A DNA stretch of 64,000 bases from Hypomyces perniciosus (GCA_008477525.1 SPDT01000001.1:1116001-1180000), one strand, 5' to 3'; positions 10,204 through 20,189 are shown, counted from the first letter of the stretch. Program-made: numbers and translations. The notes: a model not told the origin generated them from the letters alone.

Positions 10204-12604
10204 TATTATTTTATTAAAAAGTATAATAACTTTTTTTAACTATATTTTATTAATAGAAATATTAAACCTGCAGTTTATTAAGCTTAAGAATATAATTACA
10301 ATATAAATCTATTTATAAAATAATTAATAAAAATATAGTTAAATAGCTATTAGCAGTATATAAATACATTATTTAATCCTAGTAGTAATATTTATATTAT
10401 CTTTTTATAATAAAAAGATTAATTAAAAAATATATTATTAGCTTTTAAATTTATTATTATTTTGCTAGGTATTTCTACTATAATTTATAGTTATATAAAT
10501 ATATTTATAACAATAATTAATAATTTAAAAGTCAAAAAAGTAGCTATTTTATTATATTGTCGTTAATAGTTTAAAAGATTTTATTTTAAAAAGACTTTAA
10601 TTTTAAAAACTTAATTTTACTTTTTTCTAAAAGTATAATTAATAGAATTATCCTTTAATTAAAGATTTTATTACCTTAATAGCTTTTAAAAAGTAGCTAT
10701 AATAAGCTATTAAAAAAGGTTAAATAGCTTTTATCTTAGTAATTAAAAAGAAGCTAAAAGTTAAATTTAAAGCTTAAGAAAATTTACTATCTTTTAATTT
10801 AAATAAAGCTATTTCTTTAAAAAATTATAAATTAGCTTTATATATAAAACTACTTACTATACATTATAATTTTATTAATATTTTCTTTATAGAAAAAGCT
10901 ATTAATATATTACGAAAATAATAATATACTATAAAATTCAGAAATAAGAAAATACCTCTATAAAGCTTTATTTATAACTTAATATTTAAAGAATTAAAAA
11001 CCTTTTATAAATATTTAAAAAAAAGTATTATAAAATATATAAATCTAGTAGTCTATTAATTTTATAAGTACCTTTATAATTTTTATATTAAAGAAAGGCA
11101 GTAAACTATAAATATATATTAATTTTTATACTTTAAACAAAGTAATTTATAAAAACTATACTCTTTTATCATTAATCTTAAAAATTCTTAAGAGATTTTA
11201 TATATTAAAATTATTACTAAATTTAATTTAAAAGATATATATTATTAGATATTGATCTATAAAGAAAATAAATAAAAAATAGTATTTTACTGTTAATATA
11301 AATACTTTAAAGATAATATTAGACTATTTAGCTTTATAAATTCCTTTATAACTTTTCAGTAATATATTAATAATATACTATAAAATTTAATTAATTTTAT
11401 TTATATTATATATGTTAATAGTATATTAATTTATAGCTGCACTTTTAAAAAGTATATATAATACATTTGCTAGGTTTTTAAAAAGCTATAAAATATAGCG
11501 CTATATATTAATATTTATAAATATAGTTTTTTTATTACTTTAATACTTTTCTTTAAATATCTTATTATATTTAATAGAATTAAAATAAAATAATTATATA
11601 TTTAAATTATTATTTAATAGCTAATATTTAAAATTATTTATAATATCTTTATATTTTGAAAATTTATAAAATTTTATTATTACTTTATTAAAGATTATAG
11701 TAAAATTATAATACCTTTAATAAATTTTACTTATAAAAAGTAAAAAAGTTCTTTATAGTTAAAGCCTAGCGCTTTTAAAGCTTTTTAATAGTTTAAAGAA
11801 AATGTTTAAAGAAATTTATTTTAATATATTATAACCTAAAAGCATTAATTTATATAAAAATAAATATATTAAACTATATAATTAAAATAATATTAGTTTA
11901 ATACTAGTAAAATGCCTAGCACTTTATAGTATATATATTAGAAAAATTAAATAATTTTAAATTATATAATTATACTTTTAATATTAAATTCTTTACTATT
12001 ACAAAGGCTTTTTAAATATAAAGATATTATTTAGTTTATATAAATATAGAAATTTAGGTTATAATAAACTATTTCAACTATTATTACTTTATATATAAAT
12101 AAAAGCTTTTATATTAATAAATAAAGGCTTTTAATAAATTAGCTGTATTTAATTTTTATATTAAATATAAGTTAAAGAAATTTATTTTTATTAATACTTT
12201 ATTTTAATGCTTTTATTTTTATAATTTTAGTAAAATTAAAAAATTATAATAAAGCTATATATTAATAATTTTATAGTGTTTTTATAGTATAAAAGCTAAT
12301 AGTATATATAAACTAAAAAGATTTATAGTAATATATTATAGTAATTAAAAATATATAAAGTCGCTTATAAATAAAAGTATTACTTTAATATTACTTTAAA
12401 GTACAAGATAAAGATTAAATACTATTTAATAAATAATTTACCTATAAAGTATAATAGTTAAAATTATAATTACTAGTTGATAGATTATATAGTAAACTAT
12501 TATAAATTTACTACTAAAACTATAAAAGTCTTTATATTTAATTATTTTATAAATTTAATAAAAAGATTATTTTATTTAATAAAAGGTTTAAAGCCAGGGA
12601 GTAA
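10204..12604 (+). mobile_element. T1, decayed Ty3/gypsy element (RT-RNase H part)
   Basis: This segment is homologous to 45,190-47,242 (T4, plus) and to about 21,510-23,900 (T3, minus). Its upstream continuation, separated by insertion of G1 and then by the inversion, is 18603-18321 on the minus strand. It ends at AGTAA, where T2 (3' LTR 12605-12866) was inserted. Internal domains are reverse transcriptase and RNase H. The region 10,204-11,040 aligns with the gag-to-RT region of T3 and T4 but gives no clear motif. Confidence 0.85.
11040..12360 (+). pseudogene. Ty3/gypsy reverse transcriptase-RNase H remnant (T1)
   Basis: The frame gives a YINNILQNLINF stretch, then IYVNSILIYSC at 11,408-11,440, which aligns with the gypsy active site YVDDILIYS. 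Here DD has become NS (11417-11422). Downstream, KPSAFKAFQQFKEMF-like sequence (one Q is a stop) matches AF..LK at the start of the RNase H part. Stops and frameshifts are frequent. Translation products would be non-functional. Confidence 0.75.
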
Positions 12605-12866
12605 TGTCAGAGACCCTTTTTGGGGCAGATAGATTAGGCAAGGGGCTGCGACCTTAGGGAAAAGTAGAGGAGGTTAAAGAGTAGTCACTTAGAGGAGAGA
12701 TAGATATTAATAAGCAGGTAATAAGCCAGAAACTAGTAGTTAGGTGTAGCAGCTGTAGTTAACTAGTCTTTAAAGTTCTATATCTTCAGGGACTATAGTT
12801 GCTTTTATATATATATTCTAGCCTATATAATATCATAAAAGCTCTGGAGCTTCCAGTCTCTTAACA
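12605..12866 (-). repeat. T2 3' LTR (family T)
   Basis: This 262-bp LTR reads, on the minus strand, TGTTAAGAGACTGGAAGC... and, on the plus strand, starts TGTCAGAGACCC. It is preceded in element orientation by a G-rich polypurine tract (12872-12885), which marks it as a 3' LTR. The outer flank AGTAA (12600-12604) should be its TSD; the partner lies left of the window. Confidence 0.9.
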
Positions 12867-12871
12867 GGCTG

Positions 12872-12885
12872 CCCCCCCTTTTATA
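12872..12885 (-). other. T2 polypurine tract
   Basis: On the minus strand TAAAAGGGGGGGC lies 5 bp before the LTR start, the expected priming site for plus-strand DNA synthesis. This shows that family T LTRs belong with the adjacent gypsy internal region. Confidence 0.75.
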
Positions 12886-12926
12886 GTATTAACCTTAATG
12901 CCAGCAAGGACCCTATATTTAACCAG

Positions 12927-13188
12927 TATCAGGAGACCGGAAGCTCCGGAGCTCTTATGATATTATATGGGCCGGAATGCATATATAAGAGCAACTGTGG
13001 TCCCCGAAGATATAGAACTTCAGAGACCAGTAAACTACTGCTGCTACACCTAACTACTAGTTTCTGGCTTATTACCTGCTTATTAGTATCTATCTCTCCT
13101 CCAAGTGACTGCTCTTCAACCTCCTTTACTTTTCCCTAGGGTCGCAGCCCCTCGCCCGATCCGTCTGCCCCAAACAGGGTCTCTGACA
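12927..13188 (+). repeat. Solo LTR of family T with TSD ACCAG
   Basis: This complete 262-bp LTR runs from TATCAGGAGACCGG to GTCTCTGACA. It is flanked by ACCAG on both sides (12922-12926, 13189-13193). It sits inside the T2 3' region, 41 bp from the polypurine tract and in the opposite orientation to the T2 LTR. The two LTRs therefore form an inverted pair with a 60-bp spacer. It keeps many CpA/TpG dinucleotides and so has escaped most RIP. The 60-codon open frame at 12957-13139 spans the LTR promoter and is not a gene. Confidence 0.95.
12982..12989 (+). promoter_or_regulatory. TATA box of the family T LTR
   Basis: TATATAAG sits about 55 bp into the LTR within a GC-richer context, the usual place for the U3 promoter of a retrotransposon. 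Degraded equivalents occur in the T3 LTR and the T4 LTR. Confidence 0.5.
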
Positions 13189-13193
13189 ACCAG

Positions 13194-14243
13194 CTCTTTT
13201 CTGGCTTCTAATACCCTATTACTATACTAAGCAGCAACTATTTCCTATATAGACGCTTTTTTAAGCCCTAAACTTAAACATTTTAATATATATTCAATAG
13301 CCTAAAAAGTTTCTAATTTTATAGTTTAAAAGTATACTTTTATATAATTAGATTTAAAGGGTAATAGAGAAATCCTATATAATAAGCTAACCCTTTACTA
13401 TTAATATATAAGTAATTTACTTTATTTTTCTTCTTTTAATTTACTACTGTATATAAGTATACTGTATATACTTTTACTTTATTTTTTTTTTTACTTATAA
13501 CTTTAATTCCTATTTACTTCTCTCTTTTCTTTCTTTTTTTCCTTTTTATCTCTCTCTCTCTCTCGCCCTCCCTTTCTTTATAGGCGCTTTTTCTGTAAGT
13601 ATTCCTTCCTCTCGCTTCTTATTACCAGCTAACCTATTATACAATAGCAGTTCTCTTCTTTTAGTTTGGCCTGCTACTATAAGTTTTCTTTTTCCTTTTA
13701 TAATAGACGTCGCTGCTTTATAAGTTTTCTATAGCTGATTCTTTACTATAACTTCTTATTTAATATACTTATAGCCTATTTTCAGACACTAACAGCAATC
13801 CTGTAATATCCGAGAACCTTAATATAGCAAGCCTGTGTTTACTTGCAGCTAATACTATCTTAGTTGCATCTCTATTAGAATACCCTCCCTTTAAAATTGC
13901 TATACCCTTACTAGCAAAATACTGCAAAACTGCTAGTAATTTAACCCAGTAAATATTCTAGTATAGATATAACTATTAGCTACTATTAACTCGCTATAAA
14001 CGCCCTGCCTTATACTATTATTATTTTTTTAACCTTTTAAGTAAATAAAATGTAAAGTTAGGAAAAGAACCTCCCTAATATTATAATAATAAATATAAGT
14101 TTTATATAATTAAAAAGTAAAACTTTCATATTAACTTATATTATATTAGCTGCTTTTAAGCAATATTTCTATTGTTTTTTAAATAATAAATTACATAATC
14201 TAATTACTTAGTAATTTATTAATACCGCTAAAGTATTAATTTA
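13194..14243 (-). mobile_element. T2 3' internal region (inverted relative to 1-1719)
   Basis: After un-inverting, this 1.05-kb stretch follows 1719 across C1 and leads to the T2 polypurine tract and 3' LTR. No protein motif was recognised. It lies beyond the chromodomain, so it is probably a 3' untranslated or accessory region. It contains a polypyrimidine run at about 13,515-13,585 (purine-rich on the element sense strand), including a (TC) microsatellite at 13,549-13,564. The comparable part of T3 has been deleted. Confidence 0.65.
13515..13585. repeat. Polypyrimidine tract with (TC)n microsatellite
   Basis: The tract is almost pure T and C over about 70 bp, with about eight TC units at 13,549-13,564. 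It is purine-rich on the T2 sense strand. A role as a secondary polypurine tract is conceivable but not shown. Confidence 0.7.
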
Positions 14244-14248
14244 ATATT
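14244..14248. repeat. C1 target-site duplication, right (ATATT)
   Basis: This is the reverse complement of AATAT at 1715-1719 and directly abuts the C1 5' LTR. Confidence 0.85.
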
Positions 14249-14512
14249 TATTAGGTTAAGTAGGCCGGGGCCCTACCGCTTATTAGCGCTAGGGAGCTCT
14301 TATTTGCTATGTAAGCAGATACGAGCTAATATATACATCGTACAAGCGATGTGTCAGACTATGCAGGCGCTGTAAGCGCCTGTATACAGCTTTTTCTTTA
14401 TATTAGCTATATGTATATATAGTGAGGCCACTACAGTATATTCTCTTTTATAGAATCAAGCTTTATTTCCTATCTCTCTATACTCTATATAGCTATACCG
14501 CGCTCTGCTACA
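14249..14512 (+). repeat. C1 5' LTR (Ty1/copia family C)
   Basis: This 264-bp LTR runs from TATTAGGTTAAG to GCTCTGCTACA. It is homologous to 1720-1983 and to the split LTR of C4 (36216-36322 plus 43533-43702). It holds three closely spaced palindromes (14302-14320, 14335-14352, 14364-14382). It is followed immediately by the primer binding site. Confidence 0.92.
14302..14382 (+). promoter_or_regulatory. Cluster of three hairpin-forming palindromes in the C LTR
   Basis: The palindromes are ATTTGCTATGTAAGCAGAT (imperfect), ACATCGTACAAGCGATGT (six-base arms) and CAGGCGCTGTAAGCGCCTG (eight-base arms). They stand one after another. The 1720-1983 copy keeps the first and third. They may be transcript hairpins or repeated protein-binding sites; no function is established here. 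Confidence 0.5.
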
Positions 14513-14526
14513 GTTATAAGCCCAGG
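14513..14526 (+). other. C1 primer binding site, initiator tRNA-Met half-molecule type
   Basis: GTTATAAGCCCAGG follows the 5' LTR directly. With two G-to-A changes typical of RIP restored, it becomes GTTATGGGCCCAGG. That is the type used by Drosophila copia, complementary to the anticodon stem-loop of initiator tRNA-Met. R3 has the related GGTTATAAGCC at the same place (57312 onward). Confidence 0.6.
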
Positions 14527-15779
14527 TAATAACTATTAAAGTTACTAAAAACTTTTACTTTAATATTATATCTCTCTTTATACCCTTTACTTTTGCCTTT
14601 AAGCTACTAAAGCTATTTTCTATAATAGATAGCATAAAGGATATTGCTTTTATAAAGCTGGAATTAATAGTCTAGTGGATTAAGTGGATTACTGTTTTAA
14701 CCAACTATATAACTACTGCTAAAGTCTAGAATAAGATTAATTTTAATCTCTTTAATTAACTGAATAACTATTTCCCTGCTACTAGGCTATTTACTTTAGT
14801 AAAAGTAAAGGAATACACAGTATAAAAGTTTAGTTTTAATACCTTTATAATAAATATCTCTATTTACTATAATAGTATACTTTAAGAGCACTAGTTTAAT
14901 ATTACTTTAAATAAAAAAAAGAGGAAGGCAAGTAATGCAATTTTAAATTAAATCTAAAAGATAGTTAACTTTAGTATTTATACTTTAATCTTAGCAGACT
15001 TTAAAGCCATAGCCTCAGCCTTTACTATTACTAAAGTAGCCTATAATAATAATAAAGACTTTAACGCTAAGTTTACTATTCGCTAAATTATTAAAAAGCT
15101 TAAAAATTAACTAGTTTTTTATAAGGATATAATATATAAGGAAGTATATTTATTTTATTAATATATATTATATAAAGTAAAGTGTAAGAATATTAAGCTA
15201 AAAGTATAGTATATTTATTAAGTGTATATTTATATAAGTGCAGTAAAGTATAAGCTTTTAAAGGTTATAGGAATAGCTTCCTAAATAGCTTTTTTTAAAG
15301 CTATTAAAGTATACTTTACTTTAAGCTTTACTGCCTACTACTTATATTATATAAATAGCCTAATTAAAAGCAGTAAAATAAATAAAATCTTTTCCCTTAA
15401 TTAGCTTAAATAGCTTTTCTTAAATACTCTAAAAAACACAGAGAATTATATTTATAGCTTTTATACAATACTTAATAACCGCTCCGATAATATATTAGGC
15501 AATAGTAATATACGCTTAAAGCCTCCTATTAGTAAAGAGTGCCTTTATAGACCTAAAAGGTATATTTAGCCTTTAAATAACTATAGTAAAGTATACGCTG
15601 CGCTTACTGGAAAGCCTAATAAAAAAGGGAAATATACTTTTATACTTAAATAGGCTATAGAGATTTGCGCGCGCTTGCAAGAAAATAAATAGCAGGTTAC
15701 CTGCGAGAAGTTTAGTAAAAGGGGTATTAACCTTACTGCCTTAATATAAAAAGGAATAGCCTTAACTATTATAGCTGCC

Positions 15780-16605
15780 TTAATCTCTTTAAACCTAATT
15801 AATAAAGAAAATACAAGCCCTGCAGTATATTCAATAAGTGTATTAATATATATTAACGTATAGGATACACTTCACTGCCTCTCTTAAAGCACCTTTTTTA
15901 ATATATATAATACTATTTATCTAGTAAATAGCAGGAATTACTTTATTCCCAGCTCCTTTATCCTAAATATAGAAAAAGACTATATTAAAGCAGGAAGAGC
16001 TAGCTATTTAATAATTAGAAAAGGTTATTATTTATTAAAGGATACTCTTTATAATTTATATTAGAAAATAATGCACTTTATTAAGCTTTTAGATATAGCT
16101 ATAATTAAAGGATTTTATATTAATATTATATCTTTATTAAAATTTTAAAAAGCAGGGATTTAGTTAGTAGGGTATAATAATACGCTTTGCACTAGTATAG
16201 CTAGTTTAAATACTATTATAGGGAAAGTAGAGTATAAGTATAATCTTTTATTTCTTTAATATAAGCCCTTATCGCTCTATATTGCCTTTATCCTTAAGTG
16301 TACTATACTAAGCAGTTTAACAGCTCTTTTTATTTTTCTTAACGCAGACTACAGCATTTATATAGCATTAAAAAGCAGGAAAAGACTAATATATAATCCT
16401 TTAATACTATAATATAACTCTAAACAGCTCTGGCATCTATAATTAAGATATTTAAGCCTAAAAGCACTTAAAGCGCTTATAAAGAATGCAAGGAATATAT
16501 ACATTAAAGAAACTATATATATAGAATATAAGGCTTATGCTCTTATATATGCAAAACAGGTTATCTCTCGCAGACCGTTTAATAGACAAGCACCAAAACT
16601 ATTCT
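15780..16605 (+). pseudogene. Ty1/copia protease and GAG-pre-integrase remnant (C1)
   Basis: The frame around 15,990-16,150 gives a protease-like region ending in NIISLLKF*KAGI (family NL.S...L...G). At 16,425-16,590 it reads QLWHL*LRYLSLKALKALIK, then KAYALIYAKQVISRRP. This fits the GAG-pre-integrase pattern LWH.RLGH...EAL..LVK......C..CA.AK....ISRRP, with the zinc-binding His and Cys positions partly lost. It ends at the inversion breakpoint. Confidence 0.88.
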
Positions 16606-16615
16606 TTAAAGTATA
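16606..16615. other. Inversion breakpoint B
   Basis: TTAAAGTATA marks the switch from C1 to G1. It is the inverted copy of breakpoint A (6480-6489). Ambiguity is the length of the shared match. Confidence 0.85.
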
Positions 16616-16639
16616 GATATTAAAATATATAATCGATCA

Positions 16640-17560
16640 AGAATAAAGATTAATATTCTAAGACTATATTTAAATACTGGCTATAACGAAAAAAGAAAGC
16701 GAAACGCTATATACTTATATTATATAAGCAGAATATAACGCTATAGTTTTAGGCTACCCAGGTTATAATAGAACCTTAGCTATTATTTCCTATAGGTTTT
16801 TTTAGCCACGAATTAACAGTATAGTCTAATAATTCCTCTATAACTGCAGTATATATAGAAAAGGAAAAGTATAGAGAAGCTATAAGCGAGGACTCTTTAA
16901 ACTATTACCTATTCCCTAGTATATCTGCAGCAACCTAGCTATAGACTTTATAATTAACCTACTACTTATAAAATTAATATAAGTATAATACCTTTAGGTT
17001 ATTATTAACTAGCTTATTAAAAATATTACCTTTAAAGTAATAAAAAGTATAAAGGCAGAAGTATATATAAAGAGGTTCCTTTAATACTACTATTAATTCT
17101 ATAGGATACCTTAGTCTATAGTTAGCGATTAAGGATTAATTAAACTAGCCGCTTTTAGAGAGCTTTTTATAAACTAGCAGGAACCCAGTAACACCTAAAT
17201 ATAGCATATTACCTATAAATTAATAGCAGACTAAAAAGGAGCAATTAAAAGATTTAAATATACCTTAAAGTATATATAGACTACTCTTAAAGCAATTAAG
17301 GAGACCTTTTCCTAATAGTATAACTAGCTTTAAATAACCGCAAATATATAGCTATCTAAATAAGCCCTTTTTTCTTTAAGTACAGCTATTATATAAAACC
17401 CCTTTAACTATATATAAAAGAAAATAAAGCTATTAGATTAAAAGACTTAGAGGAAAAGGCTGTAAAAGAAATAGTTAAAAGATTAAAAGGAGTAACTACT
17501 TTTGCCTAAATAATACTTGCCGCTATATAATAATACTATAAAGACTCCGTAAACTAGCAG
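16640..17560 (+). pseudogene. Ty3/gypsy integrase remnant (G1)
   Basis: Readable blocks: EYNAIVLGYPGYNRTLAII (family: HD....GHPG..RT..L), a zinc-finger region ending YNCSIYRKGKV (family: C..C.R.K), GLFKLLPIPQYICSNLAIDF (family: G.L.PLPIP..PW..I.MDF) and a YKLIAD*KGAIKRF block (family: HP.TDGQTER). The CxxC cysteines are partly lost and stops are frequent. The integrase is non-functional. Confidence 0.92.
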
Positions 17561-17839
17561 TAAAGCCCCTTTAAGAGATATAAAATAAAAGATAAAGTCT
17601 AGCTATACCTCGGCAACTATAATACTCCCTAGCCTTTTAAAAAGCTTAATGCCCTATATTATAAATATATAGTAATAAAGGTTATTAGCCTTTATATAGT
17701 AGAATTGGGTATATTAACTAGTATATACCTGCGATTTTATATTAACCTGCTAAAAAGAGCGGCCAATAACCCCCTTCCAGGTCAGATTTTAGATAACCCT
17801 TAACCATTATTAATACAAGTAGAGAGCGAGGATAAATAA

Positions 17840-18000
17840 GAAGTTGAAGAGGTCCTTTGTATAAAGATTAAGCAGTAAGGTCGCGGCTCTTTCCGCAAAG
17901 TATTAATATAGTAGAAAGGATATATAAAGCTAACCTAGGAACCGATATATATACTTAAAGACACAGCAGCCCTTAATAACTATATATCTAAATATAGCCT
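17840..18000 (+). pseudogene. Chromodomain remnant of G1 integrase
   Basis: After the NPLPGQ linker, the frame reads EVEEVLCIKIKQ, then a VLI..KGYIKLT*EPIYIL block and DTAALNNYISKY. This matches the chromodomain pattern EVE.IL..R......YLVKW.GY....TWEP...L......... In chromoviruses it guides insertion to heterochromatin; here two Trp codons are stops. Confidence 0.85.
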
Positions 18001-18074
18001 AATCGAATCTAATAACAGGCCACTTAACAGCTATACGCCAGCAAAGCAACAGCGCCTAAAGAGAGAGCTACTAT

Positions 18075-18086
18075 AAAAAGGGGGGG
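18075..18086 (+). other. G1 polypurine tract
   Basis: AAAAAGGGGGGG lies 3 bp before the 3' LTR start. It is the expected plus-strand primer site. Confidence 0.88.
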
Positions 18087-18089
18087 TAA

Positions 18090-18315
18090 TGTTATAGGCT
18101 AGGCTATATCTCCCGGAATTACAACTACGCCAAATCCGGAAATATAACCAATACTAAACCGCTTACCTAATTAGGAAACCACCTCAGCCACAACCCTATA
18201 CGCACAACTATATAACGTATATATAGCTAGTATAGAGCTTCCTTCCTTTAGCTATAAATAGACAATACAGAGGTGCCCTAACTGTATACTTTCCAGTTAG
18301 GCTACACCTATTACA
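18090..18315 (+). repeat. G1 3' LTR
   Basis: This 226-bp LTR runs from TGTTATAGGCTAGGC to CACCTATTACA. It is homologous to 9973-10198 and to the solo LTR 58542-58767. A TATAAATA element is at 18253-18260. It is followed by the TSD GTTAC at 18316-18320. Confidence 0.95.
18253..18260 (+). promoter_or_regulatory. TATA-like element of the G LTR
   Basis: TATAAATA is placed about 55 bp from the LTR end. The position suits a retrotransposon promoter, but the transcription start is not known. Confidence 0.35.
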
Positions 18316-18320
18316 GTTAC
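18316..18320. repeat. G1 target-site duplication (GTTAC)
   Basis: This pairs with 10199-10203 after un-inversion. Sequence to the right is family T, continuing that at 10204-12604. Confidence 0.9.
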
Positions 18321-18603
18321 TATTATACTTTATATAATTAAAAGCTTAATAAAAGGTTTTATAGTAAAGATTATTATATTTTTAATAAATTAGTAAATTT
18401 AATAGGTTTTTTAATTCTGTTAAACCTTTAAATGTTTTAGTTATTATATTTTTTAAACTATTAGCAGCGTAATTTTAATATAATCCTTATAAACTAATAG
18501 GTTTAGTGTTTTTATATTTTATTTAAAATCGAAATTCCTATTAAAAGCTATTTATATTACTAATATAAGTATATATAAAAGTCTCAGTAATTAGACTAAT
18601 ATA
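18321..18603 (-). mobile_element. T1, segment upstream of the G1 insertion
   Basis: This is homologous to T3 at about 23,925-24,200, on the same strand, base for base apart from RIP-type transitions. It joins 10204 onward once G1 is removed and the inversion is undone. It is truncated at 18603/18604 by an R LTR, so the gag and 5' LTR of T1 are missing. No domain can be read in this short stretch. Confidence 0.85.
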
Positions 18604-19047
18604 TATTAAAATAACAAAGTAATACTGAACCTTATTTATATATAGCTTCTAGGAAACTGTATACAATACAGCAATAAGGAAACAACTAAAAGTCTAGTTA
18701 AGTTAATAATAGATAAACAATTAAATTATAACTAAACTAATAGCTAGAAAGCTATAGAATATCTAGTATATATGCGGCTATTTATAGAAGTGATTATAGA
18801 ATAATGCTTTATCTTCTATAATAGTCCTTTCACCTAATAATAAGTATATGGTAGCAGAATTAGGTTTATAGCTGTATTCCTATTTTCCGCAAAATTCATT
18901 TATATATAAAATCGCTTAAATCGACTCACGGCCATATAAATGGGAAACCATTTTAGTCAGATTTGTCACAATGCCATTGTAAGCATTGCATTAAGTCTAG
19001 GGTAGGCAGGGTATCTAGTCCTAGCTTAATTGTTATTGTTAAAGATA
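18604..19047 (-). repeat. R1, truncated LTR of Ty1/copia family R
   Basis: Read on the minus strand, this is the last about 440 bp of the 579-bp R LTR, ending GTTATTTTAATA. Comparison with 56733-57311 shows the first about 140 bp are missing. The segment is moderately RIPed compared with its neighbour R2. Confidence 0.8.
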
Positions 19048-19256
19048 TGTCAGAGACCCTCTTTAGGGCAGACGGATCGGGCGAGGGGCTGCGACCCTAG
19101 GGAAGAGTAGAGGAGGTTAAAGAGCAGTTACTTGGAGGAGAGATAGATGCTAATAAGCAGGTAATAAGCCAGAAACTAGTAGTTAGGTGTAGCAGCAGTA
19201 GTTTACTGGTCTCTGAAGTTCTATATTTTCGGGGACCACAGTTGCTCTTATATGTA
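19048..19256 (-). repeat. Truncated LTR of family T
   Basis: It begins TGTCAGAGACCC on the plus strand and matches the T LTR for about 209 bp. It then breaks off in the TATA region, so the outer about 53 bp (TGTCAGGAGACC...CCGGAA side) are missing. It is flanked on both sides by R LTR copies in the same orientation. It keeps many CpA/TpG. Confidence 0.9.
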
Positions 19257-19689
19257 TATTAAAATAACAAGGTTATACTGAACCTTATTTATGTGTAGCT
19301 TCTAGGAAGCTGCATACAACGCAGCTATAAGGAAATGACTGAGAGTCTAATTGGGTTAATAATAGATAAACAATTGAATTGTAACTGAACTAATAGCTAG
19401 AAAGCTATAGAATATCTAGTGTATATGCGGCTGTTATAGAAGTGATTGTAGAATAATGCTTTGTCTTTTACAATAGTCCTCTGACTAAATAATAGGCATA
19501 TAGCGGCAGAATTGGGTTCGTGACCGCATTCCTATTTTCCGCAAAATTCATTTATATAGGAAATCAGCCAAATCGACTTACGGCCATACAAACAGGAAAC
19601 CATTTTAGTCAGATTTTTCACAATAGCCATTATGGTCATTGTATTGAGTCTAGGGTAGGCGGGGCAGCTGGTCCTAGCTTAATTGTTAT
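19257..19689 (-). repeat. R2, truncated LTR of Ty1/copia family R
   Basis: This is homologous to R1 and to 56733-57311, also lacking the LTR beginning. It retains many CpA and TpG sites that are TpA in R1, so it is much less RIPed. CCTATATAAA (minus strand, about 19,551-19,560) is a TATA-like element. It directly abuts the truncated 3' end of T3. Confidence 0.85.
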
Positions 19690-20189
19690 GCAATAGAAGT
19701 TAGGCCTAGCTAAAAAGCGAAAAGAGAAAAAGTCTATAGTAAATAAACAGTATCGCCGCTAAAACTTAAAGCGCTTAAACCTTTAAGTTACTCTCAATTA
19801 GGCAAACTCTCTCGCTATTATTACTGTTATTATATATACTTTTATTCTAATATATATTTCTTTATTTATAATAGGCAGTTTTCATTTAATTACTATATAA
19901 TATACTAGTATATTAAAATTCCTGTATTTCCTTAAATATATCCTACCACTATAAAAGATTATAATAAAATACTATTTAAAGATAAAGAGAACTAGTTATT
20001 ATTTAATAGTAGTATTGCCGTTTATTTACTGTAAGATATATGCTGTTGTAAGTTTGTTTTCTATTTTTAATTACCTAGTTAGAACTGCGTAATACCCTGC
20101 TCCTTTTAATTTTATAACGCTTAATGGTAGTAGCTAGTTATTTATTAGCAAGTCGCTGCTTATACTTTTAAATTAATTTAATATTAGTA

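Larger units (their letters stand above)
14249..16605 (+). mobile_element. C1, 5' half of the Ty1/copia retrotransposon
   Basis: Order: 5' LTR, PBS, a gag-sized region (about 14,560-15,700, not matched to motifs), protease and GAG-pre-integrase (15,780-16,605). The sequence then changes abruptly to gypsy integrase at breakpoint B. The continuation of the copia frame is found at 6479 and below on the minus strand. C3 and C4 carry this half joined directly to the integrase core. Confidence 0.9.
16616..18315 (+). mobile_element. G1, 3' half of the Ty3/gypsy retrotransposon
   Basis: The segment carries integrase (16,640-17,560), a DNA-binding linker, a chromodomain (17,840-18,000), a polypurine tract (18075-18086) and the 3' LTR. 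It continues the polyprotein interrupted at 6490 on the minus strand. It is flanked on the right by GTTAC and family T sequence (18321-18603). Confidence 0.92.

Noticed and set aside
12957..13139. 60-codon open frame with a near-identical partner at 25102-25284
   Set aside because: Both are inside T LTRs and are similar only because the LTRs are. The LTR TATA box lies within the frame, and differences are RIP-type changes with no sign of protein constraint.
12605..13188. The inverted T LTR pair with a 60-bp spacer as one TIR transposon
   Set aside because: Each LTR has its own correct context. One has a polypurine tract and abuts T1. The other has its own ACCAG duplication. They are separate insertions.
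6480..16615. Hybrid copia/gypsy elements as a new recombinant retrotransposon class
   Set aside because: The chimeras are reciprocal, each has only one LTR, and TSDs match only across the inversion. C3 and C4 are not hybrid. Structural inversion explains all of it.
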